From: Seminavis robusta | Lineage: Eukaryota; Bacillariophyta; Bacillariophyceae; Naviculales; Naviculaceae | DNA length: 64,000 nt | Direction: 5' to 3' | NCBI GenBank assembly: GCA_903772945.1 | Contig: CAICTM010000439.1 | Span: forward strand, 1 to 64,000 | Shown: positions 11,043 to 20,649 of the stretch, piece by piece | Numbering within the stretch: position 1 is the stretch's first letter | How the letters are laid out: the number at the start of each line of letters is the position of its first letter | Translations under genes and position numbers: made by a program | Notes under the pieces: generated by a model | Seen by the model: only the letters and a program-made list of their open reading frames with translations | What the model was told of the DNA's origin: nothing | Databases searched by the model: none

Positions 11043-11861
11043 CTTAGTTTTCCTCTTCGCTCCAGAACGCTGATGTTGTGGATCCGATTTTTTATGACAG
11101 TGCGTAACAATGCGAGTTGGCTTGGTTCTGACGGTTTGTTCGGGTCGCTAACTTGTTCCGAAATTGCGTCAAAGCGAACCATGGTGCGCACCTGTAGCCT
11201 CTTCCAGCTATAGCTAGCTATCAAACACAGGCAGCACCTACCGGTACCCTTCTGCCGCCAACTTTATGTGGAACATAGAGGGGAGTCTGGCTGAGCAGTT
11301 GCGCGGCTACCGGTAGCTGGCACCAGCCAAATGTTGGTGCCATCCTCGCTGACTAGCCAGCCACTCCTCGTTCAGGCTTCATAGCTAGCTACTGTACAAT
11401 CAGTGCGATATCATCAGCCTTGTAACCTCTGGCGACAGGTAGTTGGTGATCTTGTACAGCAGCACAACTAGTTTTGCCTTCTTTCAGGCTAAAAGTTCTT
11501 TACTATTAAAATTGCAAGCTCGGGCGCCAGTGCGTGCGGATACTGGCACCAGAATATCTTCCATTTTTGCCTGTGCTTTGCTCATTAATTTTTTAGATGC
11601 ATTATCATGTAGCGAATGAAAGGGACGGTCGCGGGTCGACCGTGCCTACCAGTTTGGCAGTGCTCTTTTAGCTTTCCTTGCCTTCTCGTTTTGGGTAGCA
11701 TGCTGTTCGCTAGCTGCAATTCGGTGTGGGATCGCATCACGATTCCCGTTTGGATACCCCTGATGCGTTGATTTCTTTGCTGTCTGCTGTTATCAAGCAT
11801 ATCATCACCCCTGTTGTCAAGTAGTATGCTTGGTGGTTTCCTGAATCGATCCTTCTTGATT
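11043..11861. other. Intergenic, no supported gene
   Basis: Upstream of the kinase-like gene. Contains repeated tagctagcta and accggta motifs (11212-11400). A 111-codon minus frame at 11585-11920 overlaps the next gene in another frame and has no recognisable content. Confidence 0.4.
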
Positions 11862-12311
11862 TCATGCGACAGCATGTGCTGCTCTGAATGCATGGGATCT
11901 GGCATAGAAATGAATACCATGCTTCAACACTGTGTTGGTCACGGCTCCGCTCCTCCTCAGCTCACTCTTTAACTTGGCGAATTGCTCTGGATCTTCCAAC
12001 AGGAAAGTGATATCCCCCTCAGTTCGAAGTCTCTCTGCTTGCATCTCTAGGAACTCTTGTCGGGTCAGCACGAGGGGGGTGTTTGGCCTGATAAAGGAGG
12101 GGGCCACAGTAGCAGCCGCTGTGGCCATCCATCCAGTGGGAACAGTCTGTGTCATTGACAATCGTCTGCGCCTGTTGCCAGCACGCGTTGGTGTTGCTGG
12201 TGATGGCTTAGGGGATGCAGGGGCTTGATTCCGTCGCCAAGTCATTGTGTTGCTGCTGGGAGGAGAAGGGGGGACATCATCAGGAGCTTTGTTTCGGCGC
12301 CAAGTCATCAT
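11862..12311 (-). CDS. Small hypothetical protein with duplicated MTWRRN motif
   Basis: 149-residue frame, function not recognised. The N-terminus carries a short tandem repeat (MTWRRNKAP at 2-10, MTWRRNQAP at 23-31) within a Pro/Ser/Thr-rich basic stretch, followed by RNRRRR at about 45-50. The C-terminal half is more protein-like: a predicted helix LTRQEFLEMQAERLRTEG and then a short motif FLLEDPEQFAKLKSELR. The tail after residue 130 is less convincing, so the true gene may be spliced near 11930 or end differently. The repeat includes the initiator region, so either Met could start. Held to moderate confidence because there are no homologues I can name. Confidence 0.45.
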   Translation of the reverse strand: MMTWRRNKAPDDVPPSPPSSNTMTWRRNQAPASPKPSPATPTRAGNRRRRLSMTQTVPTGWMATAAATVAPSFIRPNTPLVLTRQEFLEMQAERLRTEGDITFLLEDPEQFAKLKSELRRSGAVTNTVLKHGIHFYARSHAFRAAHAVA

Positions 12312-13290
12312 CTTGATAAGAGGGTGTTTATTTGTAGTAACAAAGGGTGGATGATGGTGGGTGCGAAGAAGGGAATAGAGTCAATTGTGTGACAATTATG
12401 CTGGTCCCTCTTTGGCGAATGGTGTCCTGGTGACGAGAGGGCAGGACTTCTACAGTTTCCTACATCCTACATCCTACAGGGTGCGAATGCAATCGTGGGG
12501 TCTGATCCATGCCAATCCATGCAGTCACAGTGCACAGTGCACACAGTGTGCAGTTGTTGAGCATCTGAACTTGTGACCGCATTCTTTGGTTCCGAGCGTT
12601 TACTCGTAAACAACTCTTGAGCCATTAACTCCATGAGACATGCAAGTTAAGTGTTTGCTGTACCTTAGCCATCTCGTTTGTTAACACCAAGGTTGCCGAA
12701 TCCACGGAGAAGTTCTAGTAAGATAACCCGCGAATAAACCAAGGAGCTCCAAGCTCCAAGCTCCAAGGTCCCATCCAAAACGAATACTAGCTAGACTATT
12801 AATAGTACAGTTGGTCGTTGGGCCTACCGGTACCGGTACGCACTAAGTCATTGCCTACATTGGTACATTGCTTGCAAGGGCAGCAGTGGCTATCTGTCGG
12901 ACATGCTGGGACATCTTACGTATGGAGGGGCCTCGAAAGATCCTTGGTTTCGTTGCCAGGAAGAGAATGGCGTCCGAGACCCGGGAAGGTCGATGCAATA
13001 GTGCAATGGTACGCGCGAAGGCTCTATCTAGATGCTTTGAGCGATGCGAAGGCAGAGTTGCTGTCATCAGTACGGGCGGGTACGAAGCAAGCGAATGCAA
13101 AATTTTAATTTGAGGAGTTTGCAACGAGTGAAATGGCAGAGAAGCGTTATAGTCGGGGGGAGTTCTGCCTCGTACCGGTACGCATAGCAAGGGTGCTGCG
13201 AAAGAACGAAGTCAGCTGGCAACCAAGAAGAGCCCCCTCCCGAAGTGGGTATCATCTAGACTCTAGTCTAGCATTATTGGGAAGGATTCT
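12312..13290. other. Intergenic, no supported gene
   Basis: Short overlapping frames on both strands without motifs. Contains the tandem ctccaagctccaagctccaagg at about 12748-12769 and a ctaccggtaccggtacg palindrome cluster at 12825-12841. Confidence 0.4.
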
Positions 13291-13957
13291 GTTCTGGGTT
13301 AGAATGGGTGAGGATTGGTAGACAAGGTGTTTGCCTAAGGTGCAAAATGATCAGGGGCCAAAGACCACAAAGAACCATAGGAGGTACCGGAACCATGATA
13401 GATAGCTAACTTGCATGTCCTCTCACGTGCTGTGTCCCATCATGCTGTGCTGCATCATTCATCTACGTGTCCACATCCCCGTTGCATTGGGTTCTCCCGC
13501 CGCCCACACAAGTTATTCTGACCTCTACTAGTTAGTCCTGCCTCTTCCCCTGGCCCATCCCTTTCAGCCTATTCCCTCGTGACTGCCTCTCCTTCAGTTC
13601 CATCTACTCGATGGTTCCTATCCTCCTGGGGCAAACCAAGGTGGGGCTTTGGCAGTTATCCCAGTGTAGACATAAATTCCAGCTCTCCTGCTTTTTCGTC
13701 TACGGTAAGAACACTCAAGTACACACACTGGCTTCAGTGGATTGAATTAATGGCTGGGTTGGCGTAGGGCACGGGCCTCAGGGCCAGGCAGCAACTGCCA
13801 GCAATACTATACTTCGTGTCAACTTACGATGAATACAAACGCTAGTGGTACCATCTTCATTTAGCCAGAGAGTTTTGTATTGTTACCCCTGCTAATACCC
13901 GTGACCCCCATACAAGTACATGTACCATAGCCATGCCTCATCACTATTTTTAGGATG
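13291..13957 (+). repeat. Tandem segmental duplication, copy A
   Basis: Starts gttctgggttagaatgggtg and shares with copy B a series of ordered blocks: gaggattggtagacaa, gggccaaagacca, atgatagatagct, tcccatcatgctgtgctgcatca, tgtccacatcccc, ctattccctcg and cagttccatctact. The copies also share a common tail with cgacccccat and tcactattttta. Similarity is patchy with indels, which points to an old duplication. No coding potential. Confidence 0.75.
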
Positions 13958-13958
13958 T

Positions 13959-14600
13959 TGTTCTGGGTCCGAAAGCGTGAGGATTGGTAGACAACGTGTT
14001 TGCTAAGGTACAAAAGCGGTGGGCCAAAGACCAAACAGAACCACAGGTAGTGCCTGAACAATGATAGATAGCTTGCATGTCCTGCCTCTCATGTGTGTCC
14101 CATCATGCTGTGCTGCATCATACATCTACTTGTCCACATCCCCATTGCATTGGTTTGCACACAGCCCACCAAATCTATTATGACATCTACTAGTCCTGCC
14201 TCAGACCCTGGTCAATTCCTTTTCAGGAGCCTATTCCCTCGAGACTTCCTCTCATACAGTTCCATCTACTGAATGGCGCAGTAGCAAATAATAACTACTA
14301 ATCTTTGTGTCAATCAATCATCTACTGAATGGTTCCTACGGGTGTCCTCCTGATGGTAACCAGCTCGGACTTTGGCAATTCCTAGATTCCGAACATCTGT
14401 CCCACAGAAAAAGAGGGCTTCAGCTCAGCCTCCTTGTGACCTCCCCCCCCCCCACCTGTAACATACTACAAACGCCACTGGTAATTTCAAGCTAGCTAGC
14501 TAGACAGGATTGTACCGGTACTGTTGCCCCCCTCTAATCCCGCGACCCCCATCTCCATGTTCCGGAGAGTACCGTATCTCACTATTTTTACTATTTCAGG
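13959..14600 (+). repeat. Tandem segmental duplication, copy B
   Basis: Second copy in direct orientation, immediately after copy A and directly before the gene starting at 14625. It contains a ten-base C run (about 14442-14451) and tagctagctagctag (about 14489-14503) not found in copy A. The copy ends just upstream of the mitochondrial-type leader, so it may carry that gene's promoter. Confidence 0.75.
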
Positions 14601-14624
14601 CTTTAGAATATTTCTGTTGTTTTT

Positions 14625-16176
14625 GTGGCATTTTTTTCGCTGAGATCCACACTGCCAGCCGCCAGCCAGTTGCTCACAGCCGCGAGGTTTATCACCATTC
14701 ACAGAACACACATCCAATTGACGATGAGCCACCAAGCAAATCCTGTTCTTGACATCAGTGCCATTGGACAGGATGTCTTAGATGTATTCTGTGACGTTGT
14801 GGCCAAGGATGGGGCGAAGGAAAATGAGGGCATTCGAATTGACAATGAAAAACTCCAGCCTATTCGTGAAAACCTGATACACGCACAGCTCTTCAACAGC
14901 GGAGACAAGGTCGCTACGATTAATCTTGGATCCTACGACGATGAAGACCAGAAGTATTATGTTTACCATGTTGAAGCGGAGGTTCCACATGAGAAAATGC
15001 GACATTTTCTCTTACGCCTTAGCGGCGTAGACATACCCGTCGACTTCTTTTCTGACACCCCGAAGATATCCATTTCAGGGGAAACTATACATGCCAAAAT
15101 GGAGTGCCTCGACATAGCTGTGCTTGAAGGGACACTTCAAAACCAACATGGATCATTGGAAGTAGTGCAAGAGATGATTGATACGAACCAAGCCGCTATG
15201 TACTTCAGTTTTTTGGGGATGGTATCAGCGGACACTGGCTTACCGGTGAGGTTGATGCCATTCGGAAGCCATGGTTGTTTTGCAGGCTCCATATTCAAAC
15301 TGTCATCCATCAAGATTAGCAAGCATGTAGCTGGGAAATCTTCTCTTCCAGCATTGGCAAGGGGTTGAACGACACAAGTAATATCGGCATGGCTAATGCA
15401 GAGCATTTGATGGCGATTGCGAAGTCAAATCCCCTTCGAAGTCAAATCCCCGCCATGACGGGATCTGCAAGGCGGCACAGAACCGTTTCGAGCTACTAGC
15501 GAAGAATGGATCACTGCAGATGGCCAAATCTCTTTTCCGATCCCTTGAGCTGCACAGTGCCGTTGCTACCGGTATCGGTAGCGCCTTCAAGTTCAATTTA
15601 GAACAAGGCACAATTGAATATCAAGTTGTACCAACCAATGGTGGCCGTGGCATGGCTTGGAGACTGGAACAGGCCGATGAAGACAAGGCGTCTAAGATAC
15701 CACTTTCAAGCCTTTCCGCGATGGGGGCGTCGTTGGCGGGCATCCCGTTTCCTGTGGCTGCTGCCAGTGGTCAAATCATTCCGCAGTTTGGTGGCTGTCT
15801 CCTCCGTTGGAGAGGGTCTCCATTTGATTGCTTTGACTTGGAAGCAGTTTTCAGATTCGACGACAGCTGCCTGGAATATAGTCGTGGGGAAAACTTTCAC
15901 TCGCGGTTTCTTGCAACGCTCATCCCGCCGCAAGACCGAGCAACACGGAATATCACTGTATGAGGCGTCCCCATGCTTCCGTTTCCAGACGACCTGACTG
16001 TAACTCCTGTTTTCTTCCAGATACAATTGGACCCAGTCAAGCACCACTTGAAGCTCCTTGGCGTTGATGTGGATTCCCTTCAGAAAGAATTCTTGGCGCA
16101 ACATGAAGATGAGCCAGCAACCCATCGTCCCGACCAGGCGCAAGACGGGGAAGATGCTGAAGAAGAGGAAGGTTGA
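14625..16176 (+). pseudogene. Unknown mitochondrial-type protein gene, spliced, frame broken by a 17-bp duplication
   Basis: Function not recognised. Exon 1 (14625 to about 15301) starts with an Arg-rich, acid-free leader typical of mitochondrial presequences (MAFFSLRSTLPAASQLLTAA), then a soluble domain of about 200 residues. An alternative start is MSHQAN at 14724. A weak intron (about 15302-15351, GTCATC to TTCCAG) would lead into a frame reading GKGLNDTSNIGMANAEHLM. At 15420-15453 the 17-mer cgaagtcaaatcccctt is followed by a second near-complete copy. Removing one copy restores the frame that runs through QNRFELLAKNGSLQMAKSLF to 15957. A clear last intron (15958-16020, GTATGA to TTCTTCCAG) joins in phase to IQLDPVKHHLKLLGVDVDSL and ends in an acidic tail at 16176. 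It could be a fresh pseudogene, a variant allele or an assembly slip. Confidence 0.5.
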
Positions 16177-16358
16177 GAACCCTTTCTCTGCCTGTCTCGT
16201 TGTCTGAAAAATGTGCGAGATCTGGCCTGCGTCTTCTCTGTTGTATTCTCTTGTGGCATAACTATATTCTAGAAAGGACGGTGATGAAGTTTCCAGCCAA
16301 TACATGGGCCGCCTTCTTGCTTTGACGCGTCGTTGCTGATGTCTAAACGGCAATGGCT

Positions 16359-18812
16359 TTAGTTCTCAGCCGGTGCTGGCTCTGGTTCCTTGTTGAGTGC
16401 AAAGACCATAGCTTCGTACCGTTCCATAACTGTCTTAGGCAACTCAACATCATCTCCAGGGCCGTCCTCGCCTGGTGTTCCAAATGGAATTCCAGTTCTG
16501 ACTGCCAGGCGAATGCTGCCTCCCAGCTCTTTGGTGCCACTTCCATTCATGAGGGGGAAATCACCAGCAGCAACACACTTTCTGTGCATCAATCCTTGCA
16601 GTTCAACCACGACTTTGCCCAATAACGTGGGCGGTGGTAGCTCTTCCTTATTCTTCTTGGACCACAACCAACCTTTTTTCTCTGCCACAGGGACATGGAA
16701 GACAGTCAGAGTGGCTTTCTTGTTGCGTTCGATCCTTCTTCGAATGATCTTTCCATAAGCAGTGTTTCCGCGTTCAAGGTCCACGTATTGGGACGAGTCA
16801 AAAGGGTAGGAGTTCGGCAGGTTTTGTTTTTGTTCCTCGGTTGTCAATTCCAACTTTTTCAGGGCATCTGCAGGGGGTTCATACCGCAGCGCTATGTGAC
16901 TCTCGGTGTCGTGTTCGTTTGGTGGAATCTGTAAGTCCACTTCAATCCGTACAGTTGATGGGTGCTGTGGCAGATGTTCTCTCTTTTGCTTCTTCAGTAG
17001 CTTTTGCAAATGGGTGTTCTCGTTGACGTTTTCCATGCCGATAATAGTGATCTCCAGCCGGCCATCGGACGGATCTCCACCTCTATCCACCACGTCTGCC
17101 ACCAGCCCATTAAAGTCATTCTGCTCCTGCTCGTCTCCAGTACGCCGTGCGTGGAAGAATTCGCCCTTCTTCTTGGTTACCTTGACGGCGTCGGAACCTT
17201 TTGCCATGATGAGTTTGGACACATTGGCACATCGTGTGGCGTATTCGTTCCATTTTGCCACTTGCTGTGCTTCATTGTCCACAAATCGCTCGTAATATTC
17301 AAAGATGCGGATTTGCTTTTGTGCATATTCAATCTCTTTTTGGATTGCACCCACAATCTCCTTTCGCCGCTTCATCTCTTGCGCATCCTGTTCTCGCTTC
17401 AAAGCTATTTTGTACAACTTCAACACTTCTGCGGCTTCTTTGATCTTCTTTTGATCTCTCAGCGCAATGGCTTCTTGTTTGAGTTCGTCAGAAGTTTTCT
17501 CAGCCGGTTTCGTTGTGGCCGGTGTCGCTTTGGAAGGTTCTTTCTTGGTTGGGTTTTCCTGTGCGTCCAACATGGCTTCCAAGTCATCTATATTGACATT
17601 CTTCGGACTTGTTCCCCCTCCCTTTTTCCTTTCCACTTGTTCCAGCATTGCCTTGAGCTTGACCGCATGGGCTGTCAATGTTTTGGATTGCACCAGGGCC
17701 AACTTGGCCCCCTCAATATCTCCCGCCTTTTTGTGCGCCACTGCCGCCATCTTTTGTTCTTCTGCCTTTTCTTCAATGGCTTCCACGGATGGAACTTCCA
17801 TTCCCATTTCAATGGCATCCATAAAGAGCGCGGGATCTTCTAGAAAACCGGCCAACTCCTCGAGAGCCGCTTCCAAAGAACCTTGATTATTGTTGTTGTT
17901 GTTCTGGCTGGTTTCAGTGGCATCCAGAGTTGCAGTTGCAGGTTTGTCAAACAATTCTCCCAAGAGATCACTTTCTTCGGAGTTGAGGCCGGCCATCCAG
18001 TCGTCATTGTCATCCGCGGATGGTGATCCTGTTTGGACTTGAGACAGAGCCAGACGGACAGCCTCCAACTTTTTGGCCTTTTGCAGTTCTTTCAAGGCTT
18101 TGGTTGTGTCTCCTTCCTTCTTGGCAGCCAAGGCAGCCTTTTTACACATCAAGATTGTAGTTTGGTAGCTTTCATCGGAAGGCACTGGCATTCCCTCCTG
18201 TTTGAATTCCAAAAGCATATCCCGATCCATCATTTCTTCAATTGTATAGGATACATCCGCCTGTGTATTATTGTCAGGTTGATCTAGCTGAAGCAATTCT
18301 TTCAATTCACTGTCGTCTTCAGCTGGCTGGTTAGTAGTGTCATTGGCAGGTGCATCCACTACTGGTGGTTCAATTTGTGGTGTTGGTTCTGGTGTGTTTT
18401 CTGGAACGGGAATATCTTGTTGGACAATATTCTTTTGTTCTGGTTCCTTGGGTGGTTGGGTTTTCCGTGCTGGCTCGTTGGCTGGTTCCTGAGGTGTGGT
18501 GGTTGTATCGTGTTTTGGCTCTTCTACCGGTTCTTGCGGTGGCACTTGTTCCTGTTGCTGCAATTCTCCCTTTTCAATCTGTTTTGCCTTGATCAGAGCT
18601 TGTCTGGCAGCATCCAAGTCACCTCGTTTCTTCATGACCACGGCGAATTGCTTCAGCTTGAGAGGTTCCCAGATATCTTCCACATTGGCATTATCGAATT
18701 CTAAATCTCGCGCTTGGGCCAAGAGGGCCATGGCGCCATTCACATCACCTGCTTCTTTCAAAGCAATGGCTTGGCGCTTCAAGTCTATTATCTGTTCTTG
18801 TACAGAGCTCAT
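16359..18812 (-). CDS. CC2D1/Lgd-like protein (DM14 repeats plus C2 domain), ESCRT-III regulator
   Basis: 817 residues, single exon. Five helical DM14-type repeats share the pattern of Lys/Ala-rich helix, G(D/x), helix: about 12-38 (AIALKEAGDVNGAMALLAQA), 52-79 (VMKKRGDLDAARQALIKAKQ), 225-252 (ALAAKKEGDTTKALKELQKA), 355-385 (VAHKKAGDIEGAKLALVQSK) and 447-475 (weaker, IALRDQKKIKEAAEVLK). Pro/Gln/Asp-rich linkers separate them. The C-terminal part (about 590-780) has the beta pattern of a C2 domain (LEITIIGMENV, RIEVDLQ, ATLTVFHVPV, LLGKVVVELQGL). This order is that of CC2D1A/CC2D1B and fly Lgd, whose DM14 modules bind CHMP4/Shrub and tune ESCRT-III assembly in endosomal sorting. It acts in the cytosol at endosomes by homology. 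It is convergent with the unknown gene at 14625, 182 bp apart. Repeats 1 and 2 begin almost at the start codon. Confidence 0.85.
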   Translation of the reverse strand: MSSVQEQIIDLKRQAIALKEAGDVNGAMALLAQARDLEFDNANVEDIWEPLKLKQFAVVMKKRGDLDAARQALIKAKQIEKGELQQQEQVPPQEPVEEPKHDTTTTPQEPANEPARKTQPPKEPEQKNIVQQDIPVPENTPEPTPQIEPPVVDAPANDTTNQPAEDDSELKELLQLDQPDNNTQADVSYTIEEMMDRDMLLEFKQEGMPVPSDESYQTTILMCKKAALAAKKEGDTTKALKELQKAKKLEAVRLALSQVQTGSPSADDNDDWMAGLNSEESDLLGELFDKPATATLDATETSQNNNNNNQGSLEAALEELAGFLEDPALFMDAIEMGMEVPSVEAIEEKAEEQKMAAVAHKKAGDIEGAKLALVQSKTLTAHAVKLKAMLEQVERKKGGGTSPKNVNIDDLEAMLDAQENPTKKEPSKATPATTKPAEKTSDELKQEAIALRDQKKIKEAAEVLKLYKIALKREQDAQEMKRRKEIVGAIQKEIEYAQKQIRIFEYYERFVDNEAQQVAKWNEYATRCANVSKLIMAKGSDAVKVTKKKGEFFHARRTGDEQEQNDFNGLVADVVDRGGDPSDGRLEITIIGMENVNENTHLQKLLKKQKREHLPQHPSTVRIEVDLQIPPNEHDTESHIALRYEPPADALKKLELTTEEQKQNLPNSYPFDSSQYVDLERGNTAYGKIIRRRIERNKKATLTVFHVPVAEKKGWLWSKKNKEELPPPTLLGKVVVELQGLMHRKCVAAGDFPLMNGSGTKELGGSIRLAVRTGIPFGTPGEDGPGDDVELPKTVMERYEAMVFALNKEPEPAPAEN

Positions 18813-18885
18813 GGTGGTTCATTCAATCAATGATGTTTGTCTTTTCAAAACTATAATGGGTATCTTCGTCCTGGCGATGACAGAT

Positions 18886-18957
18886 TTGGGTGTTGGCACT
18901 GTTCTTTTGTTCGTGCTTCAGGAGTCGTGACAATGAACTCGGGATTGGACCGGTACC
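18886..18957 (+). repeat. Direct repeat flanking the repeat island, copy 1
   Basis: Shares 32 identical bases (18926-18957, starting cgtgacaatgaactcggg and ending ggaccggtacc) with 19395-19426, plus a diverged upstream part (gttcttttgttcgtgcttc). Confidence 0.9.
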
Positions 18958-18986
18958 TGGTACCTGGTGTTTTAAAATACCGCTAT

Positions 18987-19340
18987 CGGGAAGGTCCTGC
19001 GAAACATGAAAATCTGGAATTGAATTCATCACTAATTAAATATTTTCATCACCATTCATCACCATTCAATACAGTGGTGATGAATTCATCACCATTCATC
19101 ACATTTCATCACGGTTTCATCATTTTCATCACCATTCATCACCATTCATTATCTCTATAGTAAAACAGTAGTATTTTTCATCACGATTCATCACCAGTCA
19201 TCACGAATTAATCATTTTCATCACCATTCATCACCATTCAACAAACTGGTGATGAATTCATCACCATTCATCACCATTAAACACATTAATCAAGCATTCA
19301 TTATAATTAAACTATTTCATTATTTGCGGGACCTTCCGGG
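18987..19340. repeat. AT-rich catcacc array with imperfect terminal inverted repeats
   Basis: The arms are cgggaaggtcctgcgaaa (18987-19004) and tttgcgggaccttccggg (19323-19340), an imperfect inverted pair with core GGAAGGTCC. Inside are many copies of ttcatcaccattcatcacc-like units in one orientation. A 60-bp segment occurs twice (about 19044-19103 and 19216-19275); each copy contains the 20-bp palindrome tggtgatgaattcatcacca (19075-19094, 19247-19266). It could be a small foldback or MITE-like element or an expanded minisatellite. No clear target duplication seen. Confidence 0.6.
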
Positions 19341-19362
19341 TTTCTGTTTTGTGGACAACCTT

Positions 19363-19426
19363 TTTGGTGTTGGTGTTCTTTTGTTTGTGCTTCTCGTGAC
19401 AATGAACTCGGGATTGGACCGGTACC
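19363..19426 (+). repeat. Direct repeat flanking the repeat island, copy 2
   Basis: Second copy, 180 bp before the nucleotidylyltransferase start. It lacks five bases present in copy 1 (between gtgcttc and cgtgac). Confidence 0.9.
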
Positions 19427-19606
19427 GGAAAGAAAAGGCCAGTGTGCGACCTTAGTATAAAAGCTACGGGTACCAACCACGTCTCGGCTCTGAGACTCGT
19501 TAGAAAAGCTACCGTACAGCTGCACCCAAACACCCAAACCCACCAAGGGACAGAGCGAAACCAAATCAATGTGTGCAACCATTAACTGTTATACATTAGT
19601 GGAACG

Positions 19607-20320
19607 ATGGCACAGCAACAGCAAGACGCAGAAGAAAACCCACCCAGGCGATGCGTAGTGGTTCTGGGTAGTGCCGCCAATCCTCCCCATCGTGGCCATC
19701 TCCATTGCTTAAAGTTGGGCAAGCACAAGGCAGAATCCTTGGGGTATCAGGTGCTGACCACCAGCATTGCCATTGCTCCTCACGGCTATGTCAAGCAGAA
19801 AATGACCAAAGACGCTCCCCAGTCTGCCCTGGTCTTGTCGGATGCCTCTCGTTTGAGAATACTGGAACTGATTACGCAAGGAAACAATGCCGTTGCGCAG
19901 TTTCATTGTCCTGACCGTGCCTACGGAAGTGCCTTGGAGTTGGGAAAGTCCATTCGTCCAGACGATAGTGTCGCCATTGTGATTGTGAAGGGGGGTGATA
20001 GAGGCAAAAACAAATGGAGGAAGGAGCCCAAGGCACAACACGGTGCCATTCTCACGGTCTGTTGCGCACGTGACCAAGAGCAGTGGCAGACACTGCAGAA
20101 GTTGTTTGCCAAGGATCAATGCGAAGGACTTGTAAAGGATCAAAACTTTCATTTGGCTCTGGAAGTGGGGCCTCCCACAAGCAGCACCATGATCCGATTC
20201 ATTCTGTTGCAGGAAGGTTCTTCCGAGGAGGGAAAAGTTGCTCTTTTGGCAGACCATAGGTACAGTGGCGAGGCAGCAAGATACATGTTGTCTCAGGTAC
20301 CGGTAGATTCGATTGGCTAG
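19607..20320 (+). CDS. Nicotinamide/nicotinate mononucleotide adenylyltransferase-like nucleotidylyltransferase
   Basis: 237 residues, single exon. The N-terminal VVVLGSAANPPHRGHLHCLK has the G-x4-P-x-H-x-GH core of HIGH-type nucleotidylyltransferases, which bind the ATP phosphates. Near the C-terminus GPPTSSTMIRF matches the (I/V)SST-x-(I/L)R motif of the same superfamily. Motif pair and length (NMNAT about 230-280 residues) fit an adenylyltransferase of the NadD/NMNAT group that makes NAD from NMN or NaMN and ATP. The middle region (about 80-180) is divergent, so a related transferase or a non-NAD substrate is possible. No targeting signal is evident, so a cytosolic or nuclear location is likely. 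The promoter side carries the repeat island shared with the divergent CC2D1-like gene. Confidence 0.8.
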   Translation: MAQQQQDAEENPPRRCVVVLGSAANPPHRGHLHCLKLGKHKAESLGYQVLTTSIAIAPHGYVKQKMTKDAPQSALVLSDASRLRILELITQGNNAVAQFHCPDRAYGSALELGKSIRPDDSVAIVIVKGGDRGKNKWRKEPKAQHGAILTVCCARDQEQWQTLQKLFAKDQCEGLVKDQNFHLALEVGPPTSSTMIRFILLQEGSSEEGKVALLADHRYSGEAARYMLSQVPVDSIG

Positions 20321-20649
20321 CTACGTACTTTTACAGTTGTGGAGATGGATAGGTACAAGGTAGACAGTTTCAGCTACATCTACATGTATCTCTTCTGCAC
20401 CTGTTCGGATAGCAGTTGAAGCTTGATACGGTGAACATCTAATACGGTTTATAACTGTGGAATCTCTAGTGGCGGTTCGGACGTGTAGTCTGCAGGACAT
20501 TGTGTATCTTGTAGTTTTCTCTGTGTGTTTGGCTGACGGTTGGTGGCGCTCGAGAAAGTAATATCATAATTTCAGGGCTGTGAAATAACTTTGGTTTGCT
20601 GCCCTGATGGTTGATTTGGTGCGCGTATGTTGGAAGAAGGAGGATGAAG
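20321..20649. other. Convergent spacer
   Basis: Between the ends of the nucleotidylyltransferase and TPR genes. Nothing recognisable. Confidence 0.4.

Larger units (their letters stand above)
18813..19606. promoter_or_regulatory. Divergent promoter region with repeat island
   Basis: Lies between the starts of the CC2D1-like gene (minus) and the nucleotidylyltransferase gene (plus). It is made almost entirely of repeats: a direct repeat at both sides and an AT-rich catcaccatt array in the middle, described separately. No open frame of substance. Confidence 0.5.

Noticed and set aside
15245-15285. Intron with strong-looking ends (CCG|GTGAGG to TTTTGCAG) in the gene at 14625
   Set aside because: Only about 40 bp and its removal leads to a stop within 15 codons. 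The alternative near 15302-15351 keeps a coding frame.
15706-16353. 215-codon minus-strand frame
   Set aside because: Opposite strand of the last exons of the gene at 14625. The plus strand has a clean intron and protein-like sequence there; this frame has no motifs.
17004-17843. 279-codon plus-strand frame
   Set aside because: Antisense of the CC2D1/Lgd-like gene. Its Phe/Leu/Cys-rich composition is the mirror of Lys/Glu-rich DM14 repeats.
19027-19290. CRISPR-like spaced repeat
   Set aside because: Units are short, degenerate and contiguous, without constant repeats and unique spacers; the context is eukaryotic. Treated as a minisatellite or foldback element.
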